Shown piece by piece: positions 44,498 to 54,097 of a stretch of 64,000 bases of DNA. The notes beneath the pieces are model-generated. The model was not told the DNA's origin and ran no database searches. It saw nothing but the letters and a program-made list of their open reading frames with translations. The number at the start of each line of letters is the position of its first letter. Position 1 is the first letter of the stretch. A program made the position numbers and the translations under genes. The stretch spans positions 23,368-87,367 of the forward strand of contig NZ_FOSK01000019.1 of NCBI RefSeq assembly GCF_900114245.1. Direction: 5' to 3'. Source of the stretch: Pseudovibrio ascidiaceicola (GTDB taxonomy: Bacteria > Pseudomonadota > Alphaproteobacteria > Rhizobiales > Stappiaceae).

Positions 44498-44705
44498 CAG
44501 GCATTTTAACGGAAATCCATTCACTCATAAATAAGTGTAAATACTTATTTTGTGGCATTTAATGTCTGGAAACCTTTCGTATAAATGGCAGAAATGCCTA
44601 AGATTTTTATGGATTCGGGGTGCTATGTCACATTGCGCAACCTGAGGTGAATCTGACTATGATGTATCTATAGTTTTTTAGAAATAGCTTTTTATGGAGG
44701 TAATT

Positions 44706-45206
44706 ATGACTGCTCAGGAAACAAAGCTGCTTCTGGTATGCGGAAAGATTGCCTCTGGTAAATCCACTCTTCTCACACATTTGGTGAATGATCATCATGC
44801 TGTGCTGATCAGCGAAGATCATTGGAATGCAACACTCTTTCCCGATGAGTTAAACACGCTGGAGGATTACGTGAAGTATTCTGCCCGCGTGAAAAAGGCG
44901 CTCGGCCCGCACATTGTCGGGCTGCTTCAGCATGGTGTTTCTGTTGCGTTGGACTTTCAGGCGAACACTGTACGCGATCGCAAGTGGATGAAGAGCTTGT
45001 TTGAAGCAGCTAATGTCGCCCATGAGCTGCATTACCTCTCCGTGCCGGATGAGGTGTGCAAGGAACGTCTTTGGGTGCGCAATGAAGCTGGTGAACACCA
45101 GTTTACGGTCAGCGAAGCTCAGTTTGAGCAGTTTACCAAATACTTCCAAGCGCCCACCGTAGATGAAGGCTTCAACGTCATCTTGCACGACTTTCAGGCA
45201 GCCTGA
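44706..45206 (+). CDS. P-loop ATP-binding protein (zeta-toxin/kinase-like AAA_33)
   Basis: A 166-residue protein with a Walker A CGKIASGKST (residues 12-21) and a small nucleotide-kinase-like fold. The DHWNATLFPDE and VALDFQANTVRDRKWM stretches fit AAA_33-type small-molecule kinases, including antibiotic phosphotransferase-like proteins. The substrate is unknown. GGAGG stands six bases before ATG 44706. A strong terminator follows. Confidence 0.78.
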   Translation: MTAQETKLLLVCGKIASGKSTLLTHLVNDHHAVLISEDHWNATLFPDELNTLEDYVKYSARVKKALGPHIVGLLQHGVSVALDFQANTVRDRKWMKSLFEAANVAHELHYLSVPDEVCKERLWVRNEAGEHQFTVSEAQFEQFTKYFQAPTVDEGFNVILHDFQAA

Positions 45207-45213
45207 TGAAAAA

Positions 45214-45240
45214 GGCCCCTCGGCAAAGAGGGGCCAGTTT
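45214..45240 (+). terminator. Terminator after the P-loop kinase gene
   Basis: GGCCCCTC and GAGGGGCC form an 8-base stem with loop GGCAAA, followed by AGTTTT; the A-run on the left allows use on the minus strand too. Confidence 0.8.
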
Positions 45241-45316
45241 TGCAAAAGCCGTTGAGACAACAGTTTATGCTGCTTGGCGTTGTTGTAGGGTCGACTTTTA
45301 CGTTGTCAGTAAAGCC

Positions 45317-45934
45317 TTAAGCCGTTGCTTCCAGCTGTTGTGGTTGAGTGGCCGGAGCCTTGCCCCAGCGCAGGGATGCTTCCGCAATGCGCTTGCCAAA
45401 GGATTCTGCCGTGCGATGATCTGCATTTGGTGGCGCCACATCTGGCCCTTCATCCACGTTAGCTTGTGCCATCATGCCCAGATAAGAGCCGAGGCGGTTG
45501 ATGTCTTCAACGGAGCCTGCACTGGAGTTATTGCCTGCCATATCGTTGGCGCCAACCCAAATCATACCCTGCTGAGCTGCAAAGACAGACATCTGCACGA
45601 GAGTAGTCATCTTATCGCCAGACTGTGAAGCGGATACAGTGAAGCCAGCCGCCAGCTTATTTTGCCAACCACGGTCAAACCAGACCTTGGAGGTTTCATC
45701 CATAAACATCTTAAAGGGACCGCTGACAGAGCCCAGATAGGTTGGTGAACCGAAAATGATGGCATCGGCGTTGTTCAGAATGGCAAAGTCTCCGTTTAAG
45801 CCAGTGACATCGACCAGCACACCATCCGCGTTTTCAATTGAATTGATGCCATTGACGACAGACTTGGCCAGCGTCTCGGTATGACCAAAGCCGGAGTGGT
45901 AAGCAACAGCGACAGAAACTCTCTTATCCTGCAT
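45317..45934 (-). CDS. Flavodoxin family protein (NAD(P)H:quinone-type)
   Basis: A 205-residue flavodoxin-fold protein: phosphate loop YHSGFGHTE, the FGSPTYLGSVSGPFK loop, and the late SASQSGDKMTT loop, all of which contact FMN. WrbA-like quinone reductases have this plan. AAAGGAAC precedes ATG 45934. It is divergent from a LysR gene 90 bases away, which probably regulates it. Confidence 0.87.
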   Translation of the reverse strand: MQDKRVSVAVAYHSGFGHTETLAKSVVNGINSIENADGVLVDVTGLNGDFAILNNADAIIFGSPTYLGSVSGPFKMFMDETSKVWFDRGWQNKLAAGFTVSASQSGDKMTTLVQMSVFAAQQGMIWVGANDMAGNNSSAGSVEDINRLGSYLGMMAQANVDEGPDVAPPNADHRTAESFGKRIAEASLRWGKAPATQPQQLEATA

Positions 45935-46024
45935 ATTTTGTTCCTTTGAAATTGAGAGTATGCGTTCTGCCGAAACATGAGGGGCTGGCTTAATGAATAC
46001 AAATGCATTAATTCAATAAGAATC

Positions 46025-46936
46025 ATGCAGAAAATGAATTACTTGGGTCTTGATGGCCGCGCCCTGATGATGTTGAAGCTGATCCATGAGTGCGGATCGG
46101 TGACGCAAGCTGCCCAAATGCTGGGCGTGAACCAGTCTACCGTCAGCCATGGATTGGAGCGGGTACGGGGACTTTTGGGAGACCCGCTGTTCGTCAAAGC
46201 AGGCCGCAACGTGGTGCCAACCGAGCGCATGGATGCTCTGATGCCCATGGTCGAAGACCTGCTGCAAACGCTGGCGTTGATCGGTGAGCCCGCCAGCTTT
46301 GACCCCTCTACAGCAACCAACCGCTTCGTGATCGATTGTCGTGATGAGGACCACAATCTGCTGATCCCTTCGGTGATCAAGCGCTTACGGCAGGATGCCC
46401 CCGGTGTGACCCTGCGCTGCCGCCTGTCTCATCGGCATGAGGTCGCGTCACTGGTGGATGGTGAGGCCGATCTGCTGTTCACCCCGTTGCCACCGCCAGA
46501 CTCGCATGAATTTGTGGCACAAACGCTGTTCAAAGACGAGTTCGTGGTGTTCTACGATCCCAAAACCCGAGGAGCACCGGACACGTTGGAAAAGTATGTG
46601 GCCGCACCTCATGCCAACATGCTGGTGACTGCTGACGAAGTAACATTCATAGATCGTGCATTGGCTGAATTAGGTCACAAACGCCAGACGGTCTATTCCG
46701 CCCCCAGCTTCAACGCCCTTGCTGCCACGTTGCCGGGTACAGACCTGATCGCCACCATGCCCCGCAAATTGATCTGCGCCGGTGTAAAATCCGGCCTCGC
46801 TTCTTGCAAATGTCCGGTGCCGGTTGTCGATGTCGGCATCAACGCCATCTGGCACATCCGCAACCGAACCTCCCCCGCCCACAAATGGTTCCGAGACCTC
46901 ATTGTGTCAGAAGCTCAGGCGCAGTTTGGAAGCTAA
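46025..46936 (+). CDS. LysR family transcriptional regulator
   Basis: A 303-residue LysR regulator with N-terminal helix-turn-helix VTQAAQMLGVNQSTVSHGLE and a substrate-binding domain. The start is uncertain (ATG 46025 or 46034). The divergent 90-base gap to the flavodoxin gene has TGAAT and ATTCA half-sites and an AATGCATT palindrome, which fits a LysR site controlling the flavodoxin gene. Confidence 0.87.
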   Translation: MQKMNYLGLDGRALMMLKLIHECGSVTQAAQMLGVNQSTVSHGLERVRGLLGDPLFVKAGRNVVPTERMDALMPMVEDLLQTLALIGEPASFDPSTATNRFVIDCRDEDHNLLIPSVIKRLRQDAPGVTLRCRLSHRHEVASLVDGEADLLFTPLPPPDSHEFVAQTLFKDEFVVFYDPKTRGAPDTLEKYVAAPHANMLVTADEVTFIDRALAELGHKRQTVYSAPSFNALAATLPGTDLIATMPRKLICAGVKSGLASCKCPVPVVDVGINAIWHIRNRTSPAHKWFRDLIVSEAQAQFGS

Positions 46937-47097
46937 ACGCTCCCGCTGTTCTGCTGAAATGCGCCCGAACCAACCGCGAGGCATTTTGGGGGAAGCTGCT
47001 CAACGTAAGCATGGCCCTGCTTTTGATCGCCAGCATGGCGCCCGTGTTGCTGATGAATTAAAACAGACTTGCCTGCCTGAGAGATAGAGTGATTGAC

Positions 47098-47535
47098 ATG
47101 ACCTTGACCACGATTGGTTTTACCAAAACAACAGCAGAGAACTTCTTTGGCCGTTTGCAAAGTGCGGGTGTGAAGAAGGTGATTGATGTAAGGCTCAATA
47201 ACACCTCTCAACTGGCAGGTTTTGCAAAGTCCAATGATCTGGCCTTCTTTCTGGAAGTTATCGGCGGCATCGGTTACGAGCACGAACCCTTACTGGCTCC
47301 GGATCATGATATGTTCAAAGCCTTCAAGAAAGAGAAGGGCGACTGGACTATCTTCAAAGACCGCTTCATGGGGTTGCTTTCTGAGCGCAAGGTGGAGAGT
47401 AAGTTCAATGCAGATATGTTTGAAGACGCCTGCCTCCTCTGCTCCGAACACCTCCCCCACGAATGCCACCGCTCCCTCGTCGCCAACTACCTCAACAGCC
47501 GCTGGGGCGGAGCGCTGAAGGTGACGCACCTTTGA
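47098..47535 (+). CDS. DUF488 family protein
   Basis: A 145-residue protein of the DUF488 family: N-terminal TIGFTKTTAENFF, VIDVRLNN, and the C-terminal CLLCSEHLPHECHRSLVANYL. The paired Cys/His residues suggest metal binding, and the function is unknown. ATG 47098 is preferred; GTG 47089 is a close alternative. Confidence 0.82.
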   Translation: MTLTTIGFTKTTAENFFGRLQSAGVKKVIDVRLNNTSQLAGFAKSNDLAFFLEVIGGIGYEHEPLLAPDHDMFKAFKKEKGDWTIFKDRFMGLLSERKVESKFNADMFEDACLLCSEHLPHECHRSLVANYLNSRWGGALKVTHL

Positions 47536-47734
47536 CTTAGGGGTAGTTGGTCGGTTTCAGATTTCGTAAGAGTACTAGGCAACCCAGTAGTCAGAGAATC
47601 GATTTCTGCTAATTGCGACCGATGAGAAATATTTATCCAAAACTCCAAAAATAAAACTTGATTATATTACTCATGTTTTATAGGTAGAGGGCAGCCGCAA
47701 GCCAATACCTCTTTCTATAAACATCGGTAAAATA

Positions 47735-49954
47735 ATGAAGTTCTCTCCGAGGCCGGAGCAGGCTTGCAGCACCTTTGTGCTTGTTGCCTGCGCCCTTACG
47801 CTATCTGTGCAATCTGCTCAAGCTCAATCCAATAAATCGAAAGAAAGCGAAGACGTAGACGCGCTGGATCCAATCGTGGTGACTGGGTCTACGGACAACA
47901 AAGACACTATTGCGCAGTCCGAAATCACAAGTGACCTGATTGACCGCACTCAGTCTGCGACGATTCCTGGCTTGCTCTCCAGCCTCCCTGGTATTGAGTT
48001 GATCGGTAACAGCCGCGTTCTGGGGCAATCCATCAACATGATGGCTTTTGGCGACACTGAAGATATTGAAATCACCATTGATGGCGCTCAAAAGTCCTTT
48101 GAGAAGTACCAGCAGGGATCGGTCTTTATCGACCCTGAACTGCTTAAGGTCATCGATATCACCAAGGGTACTTTTTCCGCCGAAAAGTATGGTGCATTCG
48201 GAGGCTCTGTTGAGATGACAACTAAGAGCGCTTCGGACATGTTGCGTGATGGCCAGTCGTATGGTGCTTTTGCGAAGGTCGGCTTTGCTTCCAACGGCAA
48301 TGAGCTCGTCAAATCAGCTGCCACCTATGCCCGCTCAGAGGAGCAAGGCTTTGAAGTTTTGGTCGCTGGAACACACCGCACTAACGATGACTACTCAGTT
48401 GCAGGGAATGACGAAGATCTGACTCTTTCTGCGGGCAGCATGTTGACAGGGCATTTCAAAGCAAGCCTGGAGCGTGAAGATCATTTCTTCGAGCTGAGCG
48501 GCATACATTCTTACAGTGATGACTACAAACCGTGGGCCGCCAGACGTGGTTTGATAACGGCTTCACAGTGGTCTTTGAATAAGTATGGCTCTTTGGAGGA
48601 ATACCTGAAAACTCAGGCTGTTGACCGTGAGATGAAGGATACTTCACTGAGTGGGACTTATGAATACAACCCAGACAGCGATCTTATTGATTTGGCATTC
48701 AAGGCTTCTTATTCCAAGACAGCCCAACATGACACGCGCCGGGTTCCGCTCTCTGATCCTGACTATAGTGCAGGCCTTTATGTTGGTGGTGATGATAGCA
48801 CGCTAGACTATTCCATTTACAAACTGGACCTCCAAAACACCTCTGCTTTTAATTGGGGTGAATTTGAAAATACGCTGAAATATGGCGTGCAAATGCGCCA
48901 CGAAATTCGCGATAGTATGGCTTTTAAGAAGAGTTATGTCGGGCGGCCTGAGTACAATAATGGACACTTGCAGCCTTATAACATTCCAAGTGGAACGCAG
49001 ACAATTTGGTCCGCTTGGGGTGAATACACGATTGGCTTTGCTGGATTGGAGCTGACGCCAGGGCTGCGTTACGACTACATTCACTCTAAAGGTGAAGCCA
49101 ATCTTGCTTCTAAATATAACAATCCTGAGATGAACCACGACTATGGTACGGTAGAGCGCTTTGGCTTTTCTCCAAGCATTAGTGCAGTTTATTCTCTGAC
49201 ACCAAACATTAAGCTCTTTGGTGATTATGCTTATAAGTTACGCGCGCCCTTGGTTGATGAATTCTATGACGTAGGTAGCATTCGCGCGACGGCCACTCAG
49301 TTACAAAATGAGAGAGTGTCTGCCAAGCGCATTGGTGTTGCGTCGACCTACAAGAACGTGCTGATGCAGAATGATACGATCACTGGTCGTATGGCGATAT
49401 ACCGTAATGACGTCTCCAACAATATCTATCGATTGTTGAGTGAGAACTCGAGAAGCTATGACGCTCCTGCGCCAACATACGGCAATCTTGCTGGCTATTA
49501 TACGCAGGGCTTTGAAGCTGAACTGTATTATGACAGTGAGCGGTTCTTCGGCAGCATTGCGTATTCCAGAATGCAGGGTAAGCATGATGGGACACTTAAA
49601 GATGTCAATGCAACGACGGACCAGTATGTGTCTGAAGTTGCTCCAACAAAGTTGATCGTTAGCCTAGGTTACAAGGTGCCAGAGGCGGATATCACATTTG
49701 GTTGGAAAGGTCGCTTTGTTGATGCTCAGGACCGAGTGCCAGACAACTACACCAGCCTTTATAGCCCGAGTAAAGGCTATGCGGTCCATGATGTGTTTCT
49801 GACATGGACTCCAAAAGAGGGGCGTTTTGAGGGATTGGAGGCCCGTGCTTCCATTGAGAATATGTTCAACAAGAACTACCGCCCTTACTTTGCTGATGGA
49901 GCCGCGCCTGAGAAGGGCGTCAACTTCAAAAGCTCAGTGAGTTACAAGTTCTAA
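47735..49954 (+). CDS. TonB-dependent receptor, haem/haemoglobin type
   Basis: A 739-residue outer-membrane receptor. A signal peptide (cleavage after AQA near residue 30) is followed by a plug domain with the TonB box-like LDPIVVTGS (residues about 44-52) and the plug core GLLSSLPGIELIG. The rest is a barrel of about 22 strands ending in SSVSYKF. It resembles the haemoglobin/haem receptor group, but no haem-transport genes are adjacent and the substrate is unproven. The 200 bases upstream are AT-rich, with no clear Fur or Irr box. No ribosome site is strong at ATG 47735. Confidence 0.85.
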   Translation: MKFSPRPEQACSTFVLVACALTLSVQSAQAQSNKSKESEDVDALDPIVVTGSTDNKDTIAQSEITSDLIDRTQSATIPGLLSSLPGIELIGNSRVLGQSINMMAFGDTEDIEITIDGAQKSFEKYQQGSVFIDPELLKVIDITKGTFSAEKYGAFGGSVEMTTKSASDMLRDGQSYGAFAKVGFASNGNELVKSAATYARSEEQGFEVLVAGTHRTNDDYSVAGNDEDLTLSAGSMLTGHFKASLEREDHFFELSGIHSYSDDYKPWAARRGLITASQWSLNKYGSLEEYLKTQAVDREMKDTSLSGTYEYNPDSDLIDLAFKASYSKTAQHDTRRVPLSDPDYSAGLYVGGDDSTLDYSIYKLDLQNTSAFNWGEFENTLKYGVQMRHEIRDSMAFKKSYVGRPEYNNGHLQPYNIPSGTQTIWSAWGEYTIGFAGLELTPGLRYDYIHSKGEANLASKYNNPEMNHDYGTVERFGFSPSISAVYSLTPNIKLFGDYAYKLRAPLVDEFYDVGSIRATATQLQNERVSAKRIGVASTYKNVLMQNDTITGRMAIYRNDVSNNIYRLLSENSRSYDAPAPTYGNLAGYYTQGFEAELYYDSERFFGSIAYSRMQGKHDGTLKDVNATTDQYVSEVAPTKLIVSLGYKVPEADITFGWKGRFVDAQDRVPDNYTSLYSPSKGYAVHDVFLTWTPKEGRFEGLEARASIENMFNKNYRPYFADGAAPEKGVNFKSSVSYKF

Positions 49955-49964
49955 GCGTTTCGAG

Positions 49965-49992
49965 AGCGGAGGTGATGAGCCTCCGCTTTTTG
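49965..49992 (+). terminator. Terminator after the TonB receptor gene
   Basis: AGCGGAGG and CCTCCGCT form an 8-base stem with loop TGATGAG, followed by TTTTTGC. It ends the receptor transcript just before the convergent ABC-F gene. Confidence 0.88.
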
Positions 49993-50000
49993 CTTCACCT

Positions 50001-51596
50001 TCACACCCCCACCGTCTCCCCCAATACAACCTCCCTCGTCACCCCAACATTCTCTAAAAATGCCGTGTCGTGGCTGACTATGAGGAGGGCGCCGTTGTAG
50101 GTGGTGAGGGCGGATTCGATGGCCTCAATGGCCGTGAGGTCCAGGTGGTTGGTGGGTTCGTCCAGGATGAGCAGTTTGGGGGGCTGGGCTGCGCCGAGTA
50201 CGCAGGCGAGGCCGGCGCGCAGCATCATGCCACCGCTGAGGGTTTGGACCTGCTGTGTGGAGGCATCTCCGCGGAAAAGAAAACGGGCGAGGATAGCACG
50301 GCAAGTGTTTTCATCCTGCTCCGGGTTCAACACGCGGAAGTTTTCCAGCACCGACAGGTCTGGGTTCAACAGGCTGACACTTTGGTCCAGCACGCGTGCA
50401 GAGGGGTGCAGCTGGCAAGTGCCGGACAGGGGCGGGAGCTTACCCGTTATCGTCTTCAGCAGCGTTGTTTTGCCAGACCCATTCGCGCCTTTGATGGCGA
50501 TGCGTTCTGGTCCTGTTATCACGAGTGAAAAATTGCGGAGCAAGGGCTGGTTTTTGTCATAGCCAACACTCAGTCCGTTGGCTGCCAGCACCCGTTGACC
50601 GTTTGCAATGCCAGAGGAAGCGATGCTGATGCTCAGCTGTTCCAGCACCTCGATCTTCTCGCGGGCGGCTTTGGAACTTTGCTCTGCCTCCTCGCGCATT
50701 CGAGATGCAAGATTGGCGTTTTCTCCAAGGCTGTTTTCAGCTTTGTTGCGCATGGCGTTGAGGAGGATTTTGGGCTGGTCGCGTTTGGCACGCGCACGGT
50801 GGCCTGCACCATCCTTACGGGCTTTGCGCTCAGTGACACTCTGAATCTTGCGGTTAAGGTCGCCAATGCGCTTTTCAGCAGATGCCAGATCTTGTTCAGC
50901 AGCAGCCAGTTCCAATGCTTTTTGCGCCTTGTAGAAGCTGTAGTTGCCGCCAAACACTGAGGCTCCCAGTGTGGTCAGCTCAACGATGCAATCCATCTGC
51001 TCCAGCAAGGCACGGTCATGGCTGACGATGATCGCACCTTTGCGCCACTTGGCGAGGAAGGTGCCAAGCGCGTCCCGCCCATCCGCATCCAGATTGTTGG
51101 TTGGCTCATCCAGCAGCAGAAAGTCAGAATCGTGAAACTGAAGTGCCGCCAACCTACAGCGTGTGATCTGCCCGCCGGAGAGAGTGGAAAGCGGATGGTC
51201 AGCGGAGATTTCCAGCCCCATGTGAGCAAGCGCTGCTTCCATACGACTTTCCAGCGTCCAATCGGCTTGAGCTAGTTCGTCCATGCTGGCCGTCCCGGCT
51301 TCAGCTTTTTGCAGAATATGCAGGGCTTTGGTGATGCCAAACAGATCTGCGAGTGTTTCCTGAGGTCCGCTTTGCAGCCGCTGCTTTAACAGGCTTATGG
51401 AACCTTGCACGGAGACAGAACCGGACGCAGGTGTAAGCGCACCGCTGATGAGGTTCAGCAGGGTTGTTTTGCCTGTGCCGTTGCGGCCAATCAGGCCGGT
51501 GCGGTGTGCAGCAAACTGAAGATTAAGATCAGAAAAAAGGGCCGTACCGTCAGGAAGCGCCCAAGACAGGTGATTGAGTGAGATAGACAAAGGCAT
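50001..51596 (-). CDS. ABC-F family ATPase
   Basis: A 531-residue soluble protein with two ABC domains: Walker A GRNGTGKTT and GANGSGKTT, signatures LSGGQ and LSGG, and Walker B LLLDEPTNNLD and LILDEPTNHLD. There are no membrane helices. The linker between domains (ARKDGAGHRARAKRDQPK) is basic, as in ribosome-associated ABC-F proteins, which regulate translation or protect ribosomes from antibiotics. The start ATG 51596 has no clear ribosome site of its own and lies inside the 34-codon leader ORF, in another frame. An MFS exporter gene lies just upstream on the same strand. Confidence 0.87.
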   Translation of the reverse strand: MPLSISLNHLSWALPDGTALFSDLNLQFAAHRTGLIGRNGTGKTTLLNLISGALTPASGSVSVQGSISLLKQRLQSGPQETLADLFGITKALHILQKAEAGTASMDELAQADWTLESRMEAALAHMGLEISADHPLSTLSGGQITRCRLAALQFHDSDFLLLDEPTNNLDADGRDALGTFLAKWRKGAIIVSHDRALLEQMDCIVELTTLGASVFGGNYSFYKAQKALELAAAEQDLASAEKRIGDLNRKIQSVTERKARKDGAGHRARAKRDQPKILLNAMRNKAENSLGENANLASRMREEAEQSSKAAREKIEVLEQLSISIASSGIANGQRVLAANGLSVGYDKNQPLLRNFSLVITGPERIAIKGANGSGKTTLLKTITGKLPPLSGTCQLHPSARVLDQSVSLLNPDLSVLENFRVLNPEQDENTCRAILARFLFRGDASTQQVQTLSGGMMLRAGLACVLGAAQPPKLLILDEPTNHLDLTAIEAIESALTTYNGALLIVSHDTAFLENVGVTREVVLGETVGV

Positions 51597-51654
51597 GGTG
51601 ATGAACTTTCACAGAAACAGGGCAGGTCGAATGGGTTGTCCTGTTCTTGTTCAT
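51550..51654 (-). CDS. Short leader ORF overlapping the ABC-F start (34 residues)
   Basis: ATG 51654 is preceded by GAGGAGA with 6 bases spacing, a much better site than that of the ABC-F gene. The peptide begins MNKNRTTHSTCPVSVKV and has a HHH stretch; it ends 46 bases inside the ABC-F coding region. ABC-F resistance genes in other bacteria are often controlled by ribosome stalling on such leader peptides. A GAACAGG/CCTGTTTC hairpin can form within the ORF. Confidence 0.5.
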   Translation of the reverse strand: MNKNRTTHSTCPVSVKVHHHAFVYLTQSPVLGAS

Positions 51655-51733
51655 CGCTTTATCTCCTCGCGTTTTGATCGGCCCAGAGACTATGCGGATT
51701 GCACGGGAAGTCAAGGCACATGCGGCCTCATTA

Positions 51734-52948
51734 TCAGCGCCCCCCATCCTGTGTTGCTTTTGCCTCACTTCGTTGTGCGCTTAGGGCTAGCAATAGAAGG
51801 AGAGAGATGAGGAGCACTGCAGCACCGGGAATGACGGAGGCGCTGGAGAGGCTGAGAGTGGTGATCAGAGCTCCCGTTATCAGGCTGCCAAGCGGCGCGC
51901 CGCCTTCATCACCCAGATACATGACGCTGAGCACGCGGGATTTGTGGGTTGAGGGCGCTTGTTCCTGCAAGATGGTGCGGCTCATGTTGAGGCAGATGCC
52001 GCCGCCGATGCCCCAAAAGAAGATGCTGCCAAGAAAAGCCCAATAGGGCGGGGAGATAGCCCAGAAAAGCAGAGCAAAACCGCCCATGCTGTAGCCTGCG
52101 ACAAGCAATGGAACTGGATTTCTGATCGCTCCCAGTTTGAGCAGTATGCCACTGGAACAGGCCCCGCCCACCATGAAGACAGCAAAGGCCAGCGCAAAGT
52201 CAAACCCTGTGGCTTGATAGGTGTCCCGCAAAATAAGCGGCACGAGGACAGCATAGGGGCCGCCCAATATGAGGCCCGCCGAACTCATTAGTAACACAGG
52301 CAATCTCAGAGTTTTGGAAGACAGCACCAAAGCCAGACCCGCACGAATTTCACTGAGGATGCTGGGTCTGTCTTTGACTGCAAGCGCTGGCGTGTCTGGC
52401 AGATGCAGGCTTGTTGCAATACCAGCCAGAAAGAGCGCGCCGGAGATGCCGAGCAGCGGCGCAACACCAACCCATTCCACACTGCTGGCGAGCAAGAACC
52501 CTGCCAGCGTAACGAGATAGAGCATGCCAACGGAAAGCGTCACGCCGCGCCGGATACGCATGGAGGAGATGTGGTTGAGCATGCCGTCCAGTGTGGGCTG
52601 TACGAATGCCAGTGTGGTGCCGGAGAGCAGTGCGAAGAGGATCAGGTTTTCAAACCCGACAGAACCGAAATGAAGCAACATGGTCAACGCCACAACGGGG
52701 ATCGCATTGGCGATGTGTAGCAAAACGAGTAGCTTGCGCTTGTTCAGGCGATCGGCAAGGGCCCCGGCAAACAACAGCACAAGCAAGTTGGGCAACATAG
52801 AGGCTGTCATGGCATAGCTGACCCGTTCCGGGCTCTCAGCGAGGTAGACAGTTACGAGGTAGGGAAACAGGACACCGAGCATAGCGCGGGGAAATTGAAA
52901 ACTGGTGAGGCAAAGTTGATAAAACAGAATCAGCCGTGAAACAGTCAT
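51734..52948 (-). CDS. MFS transporter
   Basis: A 404-residue major facilitator with 12 hydrophobic helices and the loop motif GALADRLNKRK between helices 2 and 3. Its substrate is unknown. It lies 79 bases upstream of the ABC-F leader ORF on the same strand and is probably part of the same transcript. An exporter plus an ABC-F protein suggests protection against a translation inhibitor. Confidence 0.85.
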   Translation of the reverse strand: MTVSRLILFYQLCLTSFQFPRAMLGVLFPYLVTVYLAESPERVSYAMTASMLPNLLVLLFAGALADRLNKRKLLVLLHIANAIPVVALTMLLHFGSVGFENLILFALLSGTTLAFVQPTLDGMLNHISSMRIRRGVTLSVGMLYLVTLAGFLLASSVEWVGVAPLLGISGALFLAGIATSLHLPDTPALAVKDRPSILSEIRAGLALVLSSKTLRLPVLLMSSAGLILGGPYAVLVPLILRDTYQATGFDFALAFAVFMVGGACSSGILLKLGAIRNPVPLLVAGYSMGGFALLFWAISPPYWAFLGSIFFWGIGGGICLNMSRTILQEQAPSTHKSRVLSVMYLGDEGGAPLGSLITGALITTLSLSSASVIPGAAVLLISLLLLLALSAQRSEAKATQDGGR

Positions 52949-53072
52949 CGATAAAATCTCTGAAGCAATCTTTGAAGATTATCGGTAGATCATGGTCCTG
53001 TCTGCAAAACGCAGCGTTTCTGCGAAATAAAGCGCACCTGTTGCCTGTACAGCACGCATTTTCGTGAAGATT

Positions 53073-53106
53073 GGCGCTCTGCCGTATCCTTGGAGGACAG
53101 AGCGCC
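53073..53106. other. Perfect inverted repeat after the DUF1330 gene
   Basis: GGCGCTCTG (53073-53081) and CAGAGCGCC (53098-53106) are perfect 9-base arms. On the minus strand it follows the DUF1330 gene stop, but no T-run is present. Confidence 0.5.
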
Positions 53107-53130
53107 GTAATCCCTTCTCAAGAATGGGCT

Positions 53131-53451
53131 TTAGACGCTGGATTCCACGGCAATCGTGAAGTTCGGCGGGATTACGTCTGTGCGAAGGTGTTTGATCTCC
53201 TGATACTCAGGAGAGTTCCAGAATGTCATGAGCGCGTCCATGCTCGGGAACCGGAAGAGTGTCAGCTGTGCATTGGTGTTCCAGGCGCCTTCCAAATGCT
53301 CGAAAGGTTGATCTGGTCCGCCAAACACGATGCATTCTCCACCAGCAGCTTCAATAAGAGGAACGGCTTTTTCGCCGTATGCGTCGATAGAGCCATGCCC
53401 TTCTGGCATGAAGCTGCTGGCAACAAGGTAGGCGACTTTTGGTTCACTCAT
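53131..53451 (-). CDS. DUF1330 family protein
   Basis: A 106-residue dimeric alpha+beta barrel protein of the DUF1330 family: YLVASSFMPEG, FGGPDQPFEHLEG, the FPSMDALMTFWNSPEYQ helix and the late IAVESS. The function of the family is unknown. It is not linked in an operon with neighbours. Confidence 0.85.
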   Translation of the reverse strand: MSEPKVAYLVASSFMPEGHGSIDAYGEKAVPLIEAAGGECIVFGGPDQPFEHLEGAWNTNAQLTLFRFPSMDALMTFWNSPEYQEIKHLRTDVIPPNFTIAVESSV

Positions 53452-53690
53452 GTCAGTACTCCAGTTTTGTCAGGTGAGGCAAAAGCACAGAATTGCGCCA
53501 TTTTGGGGGGAACAGCCTCAGCCCGCTTGTGATGAGATGACACTCAAATACTTCCTCAAGTTAGGTTGAGGTCAAGCGCTTTTTGGGGAGGAAGCAAAAA
53601 ATCTGGTGCGCATAATTGTCACGCTGTCCAGCGTAGGAGATTACAACAGTTTAACTTGAAACTGCCGCAATGTGGACTTAGGTTGCGGCT

Positions 53691-54044
53691 ATGTTTCGTG
53701 TGCTGATCATATTATTGACGCTGTTTGTCACAACGCCCTATGCCATGAGCATGCAGGGTGAGATGGCGGCTAACAGTGCGGCACAAAAACTCGCTCTGGC
53801 TGAGCAAGAAGCGTCGGCCATGGAGCATATGATCTCTGATAAATCATCTTGTTGCTGCTGTGAAACCGAGACAGCCATGGCAACAGGTATGACTGCTTGC
53901 ATGGCGACACTTGGCCTGCTGGATCAGGCCAATTCAGTCTCTCCTTTGTATCGCAGTACCAGCATATCTGTACCGGCTTTGCTGCCAGTGTATTCTGCTC
54001 AGATCAGCGGCATAGACAGGCCCCCAATCCATTTAGTTGCTTAG
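53691..54044 (+). CDS. Cys-rich exported protein (possible metal binder)
   Basis: A 117-residue protein with a signal-like N-terminus (MFRVLIILLTLFVTTPYAMS) and a run of four cysteines (SSCCCCETE, about residues 52-59) plus another in TACMATLG. The cysteines could bind copper or another soft metal. It lies 54 bases before a DUF411 gene on the same strand. No family is recognised. Confidence 0.55.
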   Translation: MFRVLIILLTLFVTTPYAMSMQGEMAANSAAQKLALAEQEASAMEHMISDKSSCCCCETETAMATGMTACMATLGLLDQANSVSPLYRSTSISVPALLPVYSAQISGIDRPPIHLVA

Positions 54045-54097
54045 ATCTCAAAACTCTAACTGGCTGAAATCAATAATAAACTGGATTGGATGGACTT

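Noticed and set aside
44401..44500. Known yybP-ykoY manganese riboswitch upstream of terC
   Set aside because: The conserved loop sequences of that riboswitch were not seen; only a different pseudoknot layout is present.
46937..47088. Possible small gene between the LysR and DUF488 genes (for example MALLLIASMAPVLLMN)
   Set aside because: Several overlapping short frames are open, but none has a clear ribosome site or recognisable domain.
47536..47734. Fur or Irr box before the TonB receptor
   Set aside because: The region is AT-rich but no convincing iron-box palindrome could be read.
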